Origin: Rhizobium sp. L1K21
GTDB taxonomy: Bacteria; Pseudomonadota; Alphaproteobacteria; Rhizobiales; Rhizobiaceae
NCBI RefSeq assembly: GCF_024055895.1
Contig: NZ_JAMXLE010000001.1
Location: forward strand, 2,410,698 to 2,474,697
Direction: 5' to 3'
DNA: 64,000 nt
How positions within the stretch are numbered: position 1 is the stretch's first letter; every line of letters starts with the position of its first letter. A program made the translations under genes and the position numbers. This document shows positions 1-8,346 of this stretch, in pieces. The notes below the pieces were generated by a model. That model had not been told where the DNA came from. It worked only from the letters and a program-made list of their open reading frames with translations, and did no database searches.

Positions 1-1
1 T

Positions 2-1138
2 CTTCTGCCCGTTTTGCGCAATGTGCGCGACAATGCGGAAGGGCCGGTGCTGATCCATGTGGTGACGCAAAAGGGCAAGGGTTACGAACCGGCTGAAAAG
101 GCCGCCGACAAATATCATGGTGTCAACAAGTTCGACGTCATCACCGGCGCGCAGGCCAAGGCCAAACCGAACGCACCGAGCTATACGTCTGTCTTCGGCG
201 AAACGCTGGTGCAGGAAGGCCGACTCGACGAAAGAATTGTGGCGATTACCGCGGCCATGCCGGGTGGCACAGGCGTCGACAAGTTTGCGAGCGAATTTCC
301 CGCCCGCACATTCGATGTCGGCATTGCAGAACAGCATGCGGTGACCTTTGCTGCGGGGCTGGCAACAGAAGGTTTGAAGCCGTTTGCGGCGATCTATTCC
401 ACCTTCCTGCAGCGGGCCTATGATCAGGTCGTGCACGATGTCGCCATCCAGAAATTGCCGGTGCGCTTTCCCATCGACCGTGCCGGTCTTGTGGGGGCGG
501 ACGGGCCGACGCACGCGGGTTCGTTCGACACCGGCTATCTCGCCGCCCTGCCCGGCTTTGTGGTGATGGCAGCTGCCGATGAGGCGGAGCTCAAACACAT
601 GGTGCGCACCGCCGTTGAATATGACGAAGGCCCGATTTCGTTCCGTTATCCGCGCGGGGAAGGCGTGGGCGTGGAAATGCCCGAGCGTGGAGAGATTCTT
701 CAAATCGGCAAGGGCCGCATCATCCGGGAAGGCACCAAGGTTGCGCTCCTGTCCTTCGGCACCCGGCTTGCCGAATGCGTGGCTGCGGCTGAAGATTTGG
801 AGGCTGCGGGCCTTTCGACCACCGTTGCGGATGCGCGTTTTGCCAAGCCGCTCGATGAAGACCTCATTCGCCGTCTTGCGCATGAGCATGAAGTGCTGAT
901 CACGATCGAAGAAGGCGCAATCGGCGGCTTTTCATCGCATGTGCTGAATTTCCTGGCCCGTGAAGGCCTGCTGGACGGCGGGCTCAAGGTCCGCCCCATG
1001 GCGCTGCCCGACCTGTGGCTCGATCATGCCAAGCCGGAGGCGATGTATGCGCGGGCTGGTCTCGACCGGCACGGCATCGTCAAAACCGTGTTTGCAGCTC
1101 TCGGTCAGTCGAGTGCGGGGCTTGGTTCGGCCGGCTGA
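2..1138 (+). CDS. dxs: 1-deoxy-D-xylulose-5-phosphate synthase, C-terminal part (5' cut by window edge)
   Basis: DXS condenses pyruvate and glyceraldehyde 3-phosphate with thiamine diphosphate, the first step of the methylerythritol phosphate isoprenoid pathway. About 379 residues are visible and the frame is open to the left edge, so the N-terminal thiamine-binding part lies outside. Seen here are the pyrimidine-domain segment [15 protein letters not shown] with the glutamate that activates the cofactor, the [13 protein letters not shown] segment, and the C-terminal transketolase domain with [14 protein letters not shown]. It ends four bases before the convergent DUF4424 gene. In related genomes dxs normally lies next to tlyA, which here is 3.4 kb away. 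The family call is secure. Confidence 0.97.
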   Translation, partial: LLPVLRNVRDNAEGPVLIHVVTQKGKGYEPAEKAADKYHGVNKFDVITGAQAKAKPNAPSYTSVFGETLVQEGRLDERIVAITAAMPGGTGVDKFASEFPARTFDVGIAEQHAVTFAAGLATEGLKPFAAIYSTFLQRAYDQVVHDVAIQKLPVRFPIDRAGLVGADGPTHAGSFDTGYLAALPGFVVMAAADEAELKHMVRTAVEYDEGPISFRYPRGEGVGVEMPERGEILQIGKGRIIREGTKVALLSFGTRLAECVAAAEDLEAAGLSTTVADARFAKPLDEDLIRRLAHEHEVLITIEEGAIGGFSSHVLNFLAREGLLDGGLKVRPMALPDLWLDHAKPEAMYARAGLDRHGIVKTVFAALGQSSAGLGSAG

Positions 1139-1142
1139 ATCC

Positions 1143-2141
1143 TTACGGATTGAAGCGTTTCAAGAGCAGTATGTCGAGATCCTTCTGCGGATAGAAATCC
1201 GTCAGATGCATCTCGAATGTCGTCGGGCCGGTCTTCTTCACGCCGTCGCCACAAAAGCTGATGAGGTTTTTCGGGTCGCCCTTGTCGAGGGTCAGGGTGA
1301 AGGATTTGATCGGCCCTGACCAATTGGCGCCCGTCGTCAGGATGTAGGAAATCCAGGCCTCGGTGTAGAGCGGCATTCCATTCATTTCCGCCTCGCGATT
1401 CTTTTGGGCGACCCTCACGAAACTCTCGTCGATACAGTAACGCTTGACGTAATCGTCATAGCGCTCGCCTTGCGGCTTGCCATCGTCGAGATAGGTGACG
1501 GAGACGGTCTCGCCAAGGCTTGTGCGATAGCGGTGATGGACGGATGTGTCTGCCCCGGCAGGATATTTGGCTTTCCACCAATAGACCGATTTCAGGGTCC
1601 ATAGCGGCTTTGGGTGGCGCTCCCAGCCGTTGCCGGCATCAAATTCGTCGATGTAAATGAGACCGAGGAGTGCCCATTCATCGAGAACATCTTTGGGCAG
1701 AGCCTCAAGCACATCCATCGTCTTGTTGGCCACCGGCGTCAGGGGAACTGCGTGCTCTTTCAAGAGATTGGTGAAATCTACGCCTTCGACGATGGCCTGC
1801 TGCTGCAGATTGGGTTCGATGGCCACGCCGTCCTGGGTGACGGTAAAGTCGAGAAAATTGTCGGCGGCATCGTCCGGCACCGCGGTCATGAAATCGACAC
1901 TGCCGGTAATATCGGGCATCGGGAAGGCAACAAGCGCTTCGATGTCGTGATCGGCGCTGTTGTGGAAACGATATTGAACATCCACGAATTCGGGGCTGAT
2001 GGTGAGGTGTTCGCTCTCCATGGAAATGTCTTGCGTGGTGATGAAGGCAAGGCCGCCGGTCTTGAGTTCGGCCATCGTGTCGTTGGCGGCTGCCGTTCCT
2101 GCAAGCAGGGTCAAGATGGTTGCGAATGCGGCCTTCTTCAT
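1143..2141 (-). CDS. DUF4424 family secreted protein
   Basis: A 332-residue protein with a signal peptide (about 1-19, ending AGTAAA). The rest is a soluble, beta-rich periplasmic protein of the DUF4424 type, with YRFHNSADHDIEALVAFPMPDI near the start and YRTSLGETVSVTYL in the second half. DUF4424 has no established function. The gene is convergent with dxs with almost no spacer. It lies downstream of the chemoreceptor on the same strand, about 90 bases away, so co-transcription is possible. The MKKAAF start gives a clean signal peptide. Family assignment is by recall of motif style. Confidence 0.8.
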   Translation of the reverse strand: MKKAAFATILTLLAGTAAANDTMAELKTGGLAFITTQDISMESEHLTISPEFVDVQYRFHNSADHDIEALVAFPMPDITGSVDFMTAVPDDAADNFLDFTVTQDGVAIEPNLQQQAIVEGVDFTNLLKEHAVPLTPVANKTMDVLEALPKDVLDEWALLGLIYIDEFDAGNGWERHPKPLWTLKSVYWWKAKYPAGADTSVHHRYRTSLGETVSVTYLDDGKPQGERYDDYVKRYCIDESFVRVAQKNREAEMNGMPLYTEAWISYILTTGANWSGPIKSFTLTLDKGDPKNLISFCGDGVKKTGPTTFEMHLTDFYPQKDLDILLLKRFNP

Positions 2142-2233
2142 GCGTGTCTCCCATGGGTAGCGGCAAACCCGCCGCTCACATCATCCCGGGCCGACAGCTA
2201 CCATGTTCTGACCCGGTTATGAAGTGATCCCAA

Positions 2234-4096
2234 TCAGGCTGCGCGGTCGCGCGCAGACGCTGACACCGACTCAGCCAGCTTGAAGCGGGCAACCATTTCG
2301 CGCAGAAGGGCTGCTTCCTCTGCAAGGCTTGCGCTGGAGGCGGAGGCCTTTTCGACCATGGTGACGTTCTGTTGAGTGACATGATCGAGCGTTGCTGCAG
2401 CGCGGTTCACCTCACCGATGCCGGTGGACTGCTCCTTGGAGGAGGCGGTAATTGCATCCATGTGTTCGTGGATCGAGGCAATGAGTTCTGCAATCTTGGT
2501 CAGCGCATCGCCGGCCTCGCGCACATGGCGCACGCCGCCCTCGATTTCGTGGGTGGAATTGTCGATGAGCTCACGGATTTCCTTGGCAGCTTCCGCCGAG
2601 CGGCCTGCAAGCGCACGCACTTCCTGTGCCACGACCGCAAAGCCCTTGCCGGCATCACCGGCGCGGGCGGCTTCAACGCCGGCATTCAGGGCCAGGAGGT
2701 TGGTCTGGAAAGCGATTTCGTCGATCAGACCAATAATGCTGGCGATCTTGCCGGAGGATTCCTGAATGCGCTCCATGGATGTTTCCGCGTTGGAGACGAC
2801 GGACCGCGATTTCACTGCACTGTCATTGGCCTCGGCCGCGATTGACTGGGTGTCGATCACGCGCGTTGCCGAACTTTGAACATTGGCGGTGATCTGCCCC
2901 AAAGCCACGGTTGTCTGTTCCAGAGAACTGGCCTGATCTTCCGTGCGCTTGGAGAGTTCATCGACGCCGGTGGCGATTTCGCTGGAATCGCGGTCGATGG
3001 CGACTGCGGTGCGGCTGATGGACTGGAGCGCAGAGCCAAGCTGCTCGATCGAGGCGTTGAAGTCCTGACGCAACTCCTCGAATTCGGGCGCAAACTTTTC
3101 TTCGATCTGGAACGACAAATCGCCGGAGGCAAGGCGCTTCATGCCGCTGGCGAGACCGGCCGTCGCAACACGCAGTTTTTCGGCTGCTTCCGCTTCGGCG
3201 CGCTGTTGGGCTGCGATGCGGTTGGCTTCGGCCTGCTTGCGGTGTTCTTCGGTTTCCGCCTCCAGACGTTTGTTGCTGATGACGGCTTTTCTGAAGATTT
3301 CCAGCGCGCGGGCCAAGGAGCCGATTTCGTCGCGGCGGCCTTCCATGCCGGTTGCAACATCGACATTGCCCTCAGCCAGCTTGCCGGTGACAGCGGCCAG
3401 GTGACGGAGCGGCTTCAGCGCGGTCAAGCGCAGCATGAGCATGATGAAGCCGAGGGTGAGAACCAGCATGACGACGCCGGTCAGGATACGGGTCCACAGA
3501 CGCGCTTTCCAGGCTGCTATTTCAGGCCCGAGATCGACGGCGGCACTGTAGGCGCCCATGACCTCGCCCTTTTCGATTTCCATCATGCCCGTGTGGCAAC
3601 CTTCGCAGCGCTCGTCAGCCGCAGTGCCGACGCCCAGAACAACCGGGCGGGTCAGGCGCAGGTGATTTCCCTCCACCTGAGCAATGTGTGCTGCATTCTG
3701 GATGGCCTGCTCGTCAAAGGAATCCTTGGGCAGCAGAACCGGCTGATCGTTTTCCTTCTGGAAGTTGATGACCTTCGGAGCCATCACAACCCAGATATCA
3801 GTGTTTTCATTTTGCTGGGAAAACAGCTGCATCGTGCCATTGAGCGTTTCAACCGCCGGGTCACCCTCTTCCAGCTGACCGCGGTTGAGCATGGCCTGTA
3901 CATGCAGTGCTTCCAACATGTCGAGGGCGGCATCGCCACGCAGCTCACCATCAACCGCAATCTGCTTCCAATCCTGTGCGATGGTTGTAGATACTTTGTA
4001 GGTCTCGCCGGCGGCGAGGACCAGAAAGACTCCAAAGAGAATTTGGAGTGTCATCGGCAAATTGCGAATTTTGGAAAGCATCGTCGGTCCCGTCAT
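2234..4096 (-). CDS. Methyl-accepting chemotaxis protein with periplasmic CxxCH (haem-type) sensor domain
   Basis: A 620-residue transmembrane chemoreceptor. A first membrane helix at about 15-33 is followed by a periplasmic region to about 200 carrying CEGCH at residues 164-168 (bases 3593-3607), the c-type haem attachment pattern. It resembles DUF3365/Tll0287-like sensors. A second helix at about 202-223 leads to a HAMP domain, a second HAMP-like stretch near 320-345, and a full MCP signalling domain with the conserved tip EIAFQTNLLALNAGVEAARA. No C-terminal CheR/CheB-tethering pentapeptide is visible. MLSKI five codons downstream is an alternative start. The likely input is redox, oxygen or NO; this is inference from the haem motif. 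A TTGA-N6-TCAA box lies upstream. Confidence 0.93.
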   Translation of the reverse strand: MTGPTMLSKIRNLPMTLQILFGVFLVLAAGETYKVSTTIAQDWKQIAVDGELRGDAALDMLEALHVQAMLNRGQLEEGDPAVETLNGTMQLFSQQNENTDIWVVMAPKVINFQKENDQPVLLPKDSFDEQAIQNAAHIAQVEGNHLRLTRPVVLGVGTAADERCEGCHTGMMEIEKGEVMGAYSAAVDLGPEIAAWKARLWTRILTGVVMLVLTLGFIMLMLRLTALKPLRHLAAVTGKLAEGNVDVATGMEGRRDEIGSLARALEIFRKAVISNKRLEAETEEHRKQAEANRIAAQQRAEAEAAEKLRVATAGLASGMKRLASGDLSFQIEEKFAPEFEELRQDFNASIEQLGSALQSISRTAVAIDRDSSEIATGVDELSKRTEDQASSLEQTTVALGQITANVQSSATRVIDTQSIAAEANDSAVKSRSVVSNAETSMERIQESSGKIASIIGLIDEIAFQTNLLALNAGVEAARAGDAGKGFAVVAQEVRALAGRSAEAAKEIRELIDNSTHEIEGGVRHVREAGDALTKIAELIASIHEHMDAITASSKEQSTGIGEVNRAAATLDHVTQQNVTMVEKASASSASLAEEAALLREMVARFKLAESVSASARDRAA

Positions 4097-4214
4097 AGAT
4101 GAATCGCCGCGAACGGTTGCGGATCATTTCAACCGAAGAAGGCCACAGCAAACTTAATGATGCGTGAATTCAGACACCGGACATTCGTGAAATTCGACTT
4201 TTTATTATGGAAAC

Positions 4215-4228
4215 TTGACGTCCGTCAA
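4215..4228. promoter_or_regulatory. FNR/FixK-like box upstream of the chemoreceptor
   Basis: TTGACGTCCGTCAA is a perfect palindrome (TTGACG-TC-CGTCAA) matching the TTGA-N6-TCAA core of FNR/FixK/FnrN sites. Its centre is about 125 bp upstream of the chemoreceptor start. Read on the minus strand, the left arm also doubles as a -35-like TTGACG with an AT-rich TAATAA stretch after it, so it could be activating or repressing. No binding evidence exists. Confidence 0.45.
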
Positions 4229-4274
4229 ATTTTCAGCGGAACGCTGCCGTCTCGGGGATTTCACTGAAGAAAGA

Positions 4275-4294
4275 AGCCCGGCTTGCGCCGGGCT
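4275..4294. terminator. Strong 8-bp hairpin, possible intrinsic terminator
   Basis: AGCCCGGC-TTGC-GCCGGGCT is a perfect 8-bp stem. On the minus strand it is followed by TCTTTCTTC, and on the plus strand by ATAAGGTTTT. It lies between divergent genes, so no known upstream transcript needs it. It may end an unannotated small RNA. Confidence 0.4.
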
Positions 4295-4551
4295 ATAAGG
4301 TTTTGGCCATCGCTGGGCCACAGCCGGGGCGGAAGCGCCCGGACAGTCATTGGGGAACATCGCACTGGACAGGGCCGGCGGACCAACCGTGTCTATTGCG
4401 ATGACGTATCATAAACATAAACTGCAATTTCTGAATATCGCCACTCTTACGTGCATTAGTTTACGCTTAATTAATGAGAGGGATATTTCCCAAGCCATTG
4501 CGACCTATATTTTGCCTTGCACTGGGCTCTTCAACAGGCCATGAGAATTTC

Positions 4552-5301
4552 ATGATCTCCGAAGCACCCCAGCGCCTGGACCAATTGCTCGTTTCGCGCG
4601 GCTTTTTTGCCTCCCGATCACGGGCGCGCGATGCCATCGGGCGTGGAACGGTGCACGTCAATGGTGCGCAGGTGACAAAGGCCGGTGCAACATTTTCTGA
4701 TACCGCCGAAATCGTGGTTGATGACCCCGCTTCGGCCTATGTCTCGCGGGCAGCCTTGAAGCTGAAGGAGGGGCTTGCGCGATTTTCGCTCTCGCCTGCA
4801 GGCCGCAATTGTCTCGATATCGGGGCCTCTACCGGCGGGTTCTCACAAGTGCTGCTGGAGGCCGGTGCTGCGCATGTGACGGCAATTGACGTCGGTCACG
4901 GACAAATGCACGAAAGCCTGCTTGGCGATGCGCGGATCACCAATCTTGAAGGGATCAACGCGCGAACACTGACGAAAGAGGATGTGGGGGATCGAGAAAT
5001 CGGCTTCGTCGTTTCCGATGTCTCTTTCATCTCTCTCAAACTGGCTTTGCCGCCCGCCCTTTTGTTGGCGGCACCAGGGGCATATTGCCTGCTGCTCGTC
5101 AAACCGCAGTTCGAGGCAGGGCGCGATGCCATCGGAAAAGGTGGCTTGCTCAAGGACAAATCCATGGGGCCAATGATTGCGGACGACATGGCCGTCTGGC
5201 TGAACACGATAGCCGGGTGGAAAAGCCTCGGCGTGGCACCCTCGCCCATTTCAGGCGGTGATGGAAACGAAGAATTCCTGCTGGCGGGACAGAAGACATG
5301 A
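4552..5301 (+). CDS. tlyA: TlyA-family rRNA 2'-O-methyltransferase / haemolysin-like protein
   Basis: A 249-residue protein with an N-terminal S4 RNA-binding domain (about 6-65, LDQLLVSRGFFASRSRARDA). A Rossmann FtsJ-type methyltransferase domain follows, with SAM motif DIGASTGGF at about 89 and KPQFEAGR near 190. TlyA enzymes methylate ribose in rRNA (16S C1409 and 23S C1920 in mycobacteria). MISEAPQRLDQLL is chosen as start because it matches the usual family N-terminus; the frame runs 26 codons further up but that part looks non-coding. The stop overlaps the next start as ATGA, indicating translational coupling with the RNA methyltransferase. Confidence 0.9.
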   Translation: MISEAPQRLDQLLVSRGFFASRSRARDAIGRGTVHVNGAQVTKAGATFSDTAEIVVDDPASAYVSRAALKLKEGLARFSLSPAGRNCLDIGASTGGFSQVLLEAGAAHVTAIDVGHGQMHESLLGDARITNLEGINARTLTKEDVGDREIGFVVSDVSFISLKLALPPALLLAAPGAYCLLLVKPQFEAGRDAIGKGGLLKDKSMGPMIADDMAVWLNTIAGWKSLGVAPSPISGGDGNEEFLLAGQKT

Positions 5302-6554
5302 GTGCAGACACGGTTGACATCACAGCACTGGGCGCCGGCGGCGACGGCATTGCCAGGACGCCGGAAGGGCCGGTCTTCGTGCCGTTTACCTGTCCCGGCG
5401 ACACGGTGAAGATCGCGCGGGAAAAGAACCAAGGCATGATGATGGCGCTGACCACGCCTTCGCTGCAACGGGCGACGCCTGCCTGTCGCCATTTTGGACC
5501 GGACGGGGTAAACGGCACCTGTGGCGGCTGTTCCCTGCAGCATGTCAGTGGCGCGCTTTACGGCGAATTCAAGCGCGACCTCGTGGTCAGCGCATTGCGT
5601 GCACGCCATATCGAAGCAGAGGTGGGCGCGCTGGTGACCTGCCGACCCGGTGAGCGGCGGCGCGCCGTTTTTGCGGCCCGCAAGACGGAAAAGGGTCTGC
5701 TTCTCGGCTTCAACCAAGCGGGTAGCCATCATATCGTTGCCATATCCGAATGTCCCATCTCCCATCCATCCATCGTCGCACGGCTGGACGATATCCGACG
5801 GGTGGGGCTTGCCATTTCCTCTGACAGTTCGCCGTTCAGAATAAGCGTTCTGGAAACCCTGACCGGCCTTGATATCGCCATAGACGGGCTGAAAAGGTTA
5901 ACCGACAAAAACCGCCAGAAGGCAGTGGAATGTGTTCTGGCCATCAAAGGCATTGCGCGGCTGAGCTTCGGCGGTGAAATTCTGGTGGAGCCGGTGAAAC
6001 CGGTTCTGCGATTCGGTACGGCGGATGTCTCCCCGCCACCCGGTGCCTTTGTGCAGGCGACACTGGCCGCGGAAAATGCGATGGCGGAGATGGTGTCCGA
6101 GATTGTCGGCAAAGCCAAATCGGTTGCCGATCTGTTTTGCGGATCGGGAACTTTTGCCTTGCGTCTGGCGCAAACAACCAAGGTGCATGCAGTGGAGATG
6201 GAAGAAAAACCACTCGCTGCGCTTCAGGCCGGACTGCGCGGCGTGCAGGGGCTGAAACCGGTAACGGTGGAGCGACGCGACCTCTTTCGCCGCCCTTTGA
6301 TGGCAAAGGAGTTGAAGGCCTTCGACGCCGTTGTGTTCGATCCACCGCGCGCCGGCGCAGAAAATCAGGTTCAGGAGCTGGCGCGATCCGGCGTTGCCAA
6401 GATCGCTGCAGTCAGTTGTAATCCTGTTACTTTTGCGCGCGATCTTTCACTTCTTGTTGACGCTGGTTACGGCATAAAGCGTGTTACGCCGGTTGATCAG
6501 TTCCTATGGTCACCCCATGTGGAAGTGGTTGCCGGGCTTGAGCGGATTAAGTAA
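5298..6554 (+). CDS. Class I SAM-dependent RNA 5-methyluridine methyltransferase (RlmD/TrmA-type)
   Basis: A 418-residue enzyme of the RumA/RlmD family that makes 5-methyluridine in rRNA or tRNA. It has an N-terminal TRAM-like segment, four cysteines at about 63, 75, 78 and 152 that fit the [4Fe-4S] cluster of RlmC/RlmD, and the SAM-binding stretch VADLFCGSGTFAL. DPPRAG is present, and the catalytic cysteine is in VSCNPVTFARD. It overlaps tlyA by four bases and the pair forms an operon. The substrate base cannot be told from sequence. In related genomes this gene also follows tlyA. Confidence 0.92.
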   Translation: MSADTVDITALGAGGDGIARTPEGPVFVPFTCPGDTVKIAREKNQGMMMALTTPSLQRATPACRHFGPDGVNGTCGGCSLQHVSGALYGEFKRDLVVSALRARHIEAEVGALVTCRPGERRRAVFAARKTEKGLLLGFNQAGSHHIVAISECPISHPSIVARLDDIRRVGLAISSDSSPFRISVLETLTGLDIAIDGLKRLTDKNRQKAVECVLAIKGIARLSFGGEILVEPVKPVLRFGTADVSPPPGAFVQATLAAENAMAEMVSEIVGKAKSVADLFCGSGTFALRLAQTTKVHAVEMEEKPLAALQAGLRGVQGLKPVTVERRDLFRRPLMAKELKAFDAVVFDPPRAGAENQVQELARSGVAKIAAVSCNPVTFARDLSLLVDAGYGIKRVTPVDQFLWSPHVEVVAGLERIK

Positions 6555-6569
6555 AGAAACTGTGTTTTG

Positions 6570-7226
6570 ATGGATAATACGGCAAGCAACAGAGCAGAAG
6601 CGAAAAAGCTCAAAATGGAGCGGCGGGTTCGCACATCGCGCATCCTTCGCAATATTGCCGAAAACGGCAAGATGGAACGCATTTATATCCGCGACCTTCT
6701 CGACGTGCTGGGCGACCGCGCCATTGGCGCGTTGATGCTGATCTTTGCCTTTCCCAATTGTATTCCGACACCGCCCGGCACCTCTGCCATTCTGGGTGCG
6801 CCGCTGGTCTTTCTCGCAGCACAGCTGACATTCGGCATGAAACCCTGGCTTCCGGGGTTTATCGCCAACCGCTCCATCAAACACAGCGATTTCGTGGCCA
6901 TTATTGAAAAGGGCAATCCCTGGCTTGCCTGGGCCGAGCGCTTGTTGCGCATGCGACTTCTGTTCCTGACCGAGCCGCCGTTTGAATATTTCGTCGGATT
7001 TCTGTGCCTTATTCTGGCAATAGTGCTGCTTCTGCCGGTGCCGCTCGGCAATATGTTGCCTGCCATGGCGATTTCGATCATGGCATTCGGCATTATCGGG
7101 CGCGATGGCGTTTGGATTATTGGCGGTCTCGTCGCCTTCGTGATTGCCATGGCGGTTGCCGGCGGCGTGGTCTTCGGGATGGTCAAAGCGGCGATCTTCT
7201 TCGTTCACCGCTTCGTTCTCGGGTAG
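6570..7226 (+). CDS. ExoD-family exopolysaccharide synthesis membrane protein
   Basis: A 218-residue integral membrane protein. The N-terminal cytoplasmic part has DRAIGALMLIFAFPNCIPTP, the ExoD signature region, and three or four hydrophobic segments follow (about 60-90, 145-165, 167-185, 187-210). ExoD was described in Sinorhizobium meliloti as affecting exopolysaccharide, alkali tolerance and nodule invasion; its molecular function is unknown. ATG at 6570 is preferred over an overlapping TTG at 6567. It follows the RNA methyltransferase by 15 bases and may share its transcript. Confidence 0.88.
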   Translation: MDNTASNRAEAKKLKMERRVRTSRILRNIAENGKMERIYIRDLLDVLGDRAIGALMLIFAFPNCIPTPPGTSAILGAPLVFLAAQLTFGMKPWLPGFIANRSIKHSDFVAIIEKGNPWLAWAERLLRMRLLFLTEPPFEYFVGFLCLILAIVLLLPVPLGNMLPAMAISIMAFGIIGRDGVWIIGGLVAFVIAMAVAGGVVFGMVKAAIFFVHRFVLG

Positions 7227-7248
7227 CGCTGAGAACTACGCTCAGGAT

Positions 7249-8346
7249 CTAAACCTGAAGTGCCGCCAGAAGCAGGATGATGCCCATGAGCATGACCAGC
7301 AGTGCGCCGAGAATTTCGATGGCATTGCCAATGATCACGGCTTTGGACCCTTCGCCTGCCATCCGCACGGCCAGACCCTTCGCCGAAACGGCCATGATCG
7401 CGAGAACGGACACGGTGATGGCCGTGCCGATGGACATTGCCAGCACGGAGAGAACACCGCCGAGATAAAGCCCGTTCAGAAGCGAGAATGTGAGAACGAT
7501 CAATGCGCCCGAGCATGGCCGCAGCCCGACGGCGAAAACGGCGGAAAAGGCTTCCCTGATCGAAAAGGTTTTCGCGCCCAGCGTTTCCGGCGGTGGCATA
7601 TGGGCATGACCGCAGGTTTCGCAGACCTCTCCCGGACCATGGTGATGATGGGCATGGACATGGACATGGGCATGGGCATGGGCATGATCATGAGCGTGGC
7701 TGTGCGTATGGTGATGGTCATGATCGTGATGACTATGGGAATGGCCGTGATCGTGATGGGCGTGCGCGTGGGCAAATTCCAAAGCGACGACAGGTTTGGC
7801 CGCAAAGAGGCTCTTCAGCTTTTTATAAAGCAACCAGGCACCGAAGAGCGCGACCAGCGCATAGCTTGCCATTTCCAGCGCATTGGTGGCGTTGGTGAGC
7901 GAAATGGATGTGCCGCGCAAGACCAAAAAGGCTGCACCGACGACAAGAATGGCCGTCGCGCCCTGGGCCAGAGCCGAAATGAAGGAAATGACAACACCGC
8001 GGCGCAGTTGCACCTCATTGGCGATCATGTAAGAGGAAATGACAGCCTTGCCGTGGCCGGGGCCGGCGGCATGAAAGACACCATAGGTGAAAGACAGACC
8101 GATGAGTGTCCAGAGCTTCCAAGGATCGGCCCGCATGGCCGACAGAGCGGTGGTCAGCGCGCGGTAAAAGCGCTGCTGTTCGACATTGACCCAGGCGAGG
8201 AAGCTTCCGCCGAAGCCGCCGGTATTGAAGGATGGCTCGGCTGTGCCAATGCCCAGTGGTGAGGCTGCAAAGGCATGATTGGCCATGAGCGCAAGCAGGA
8301 TTGTGGCGATAAGGAATTCGGGTTTGTGCACCTTCATGAACCGCAT
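7249..8346 (-). CDS. NicO/RcnA-type nickel/cobalt (or zinc) transporter with His-rich loop
   Basis: A 365-residue polytopic membrane protein. It has an N-terminal signal or membrane segment, a core motif HAAGPGHGKA (about 92-101) and a second motif GLRPCSGALIVL (about 275). Between them a cytoplasmic or periplasmic loop (about 192-248) contains roughly 28 histidines alternating with A, D and S, then CETC. NicO proteins move Ni2+, Co2+ or Zn2+. It overlaps the DUF1007 gene by 13 bases. That pairing is known as ZevAB, a zinc system in Haemophilus, so zinc is a real alternative to nickel. Direction of transport is not decidable from sequence. Confidence 0.88.
   Translation of the reverse strand: MRFMKVHKPEFLIATILLALMANHAFAASPLGIGTAEPSFNTGGFGGSFLAWVNVEQQRFYRALTTALSAMRADPWKLWTLIGLSFTYGVFHAAGPGHGKAVISSYMIANEVQLRRGVVISFISALAQGATAILVVGAAFLVLRGTSISLTNATNALEMASYALVALFGAWLLYKKLKSLFAAKPVVALEFAHAHAHHDHGHSHSHHDHDHHHTHSHAHDHAHAHAHVHVHAHHHHGPGEVCETCGHAHMPPPETLGAKTFSIREAFSAVFAVGLRPCSGALIVLTFSLLNGLYLGGVLSVLAMSIGTAITVSVLAIMAVSAKGLAVRMAGEGSKAVIIGNAIEILGALLVMLMGIILLLAALQV

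Larger units (their letters stand above)
4097..4551. other. Intergenic region between divergent MCP and tlyA genes
   Basis: A 455-base non-coding stretch. It holds an FNR-like palindrome (4215-4228), a perfect 8-bp GC hairpin (4275-4294) and a second, weaker hairpin (4326-4344). From about 4395 to 4500 it is AT-rich and probably carries the tlyA promoter. Short open frames here lack ribosome binding sites and codon character, so I do not call them. Confidence 0.6.

Noticed and set aside
2876-4102. Long plus-strand open frame (408 codons) opposite the chemoreceptor
   Set aside because: It is the mirror of a strongly conserved MCP frame; the protein has no recognisable domain and no ribosome site.
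7625-7770. Simple-sequence repeat that could be taken for a tandem or CRISPR-like repeat
   Set aside because: It is the coding DNA for alternating histidines in the transporter; units are 6 bases and irregular, with no spacers.
7144-8262. Plus-strand frame with Met/Gly repeats, 372 codons, opposite the NicO gene
   Set aside because: The repeats are the antisense of the His-rich loop codons; the NicO and DUF1007 frames explain the region.
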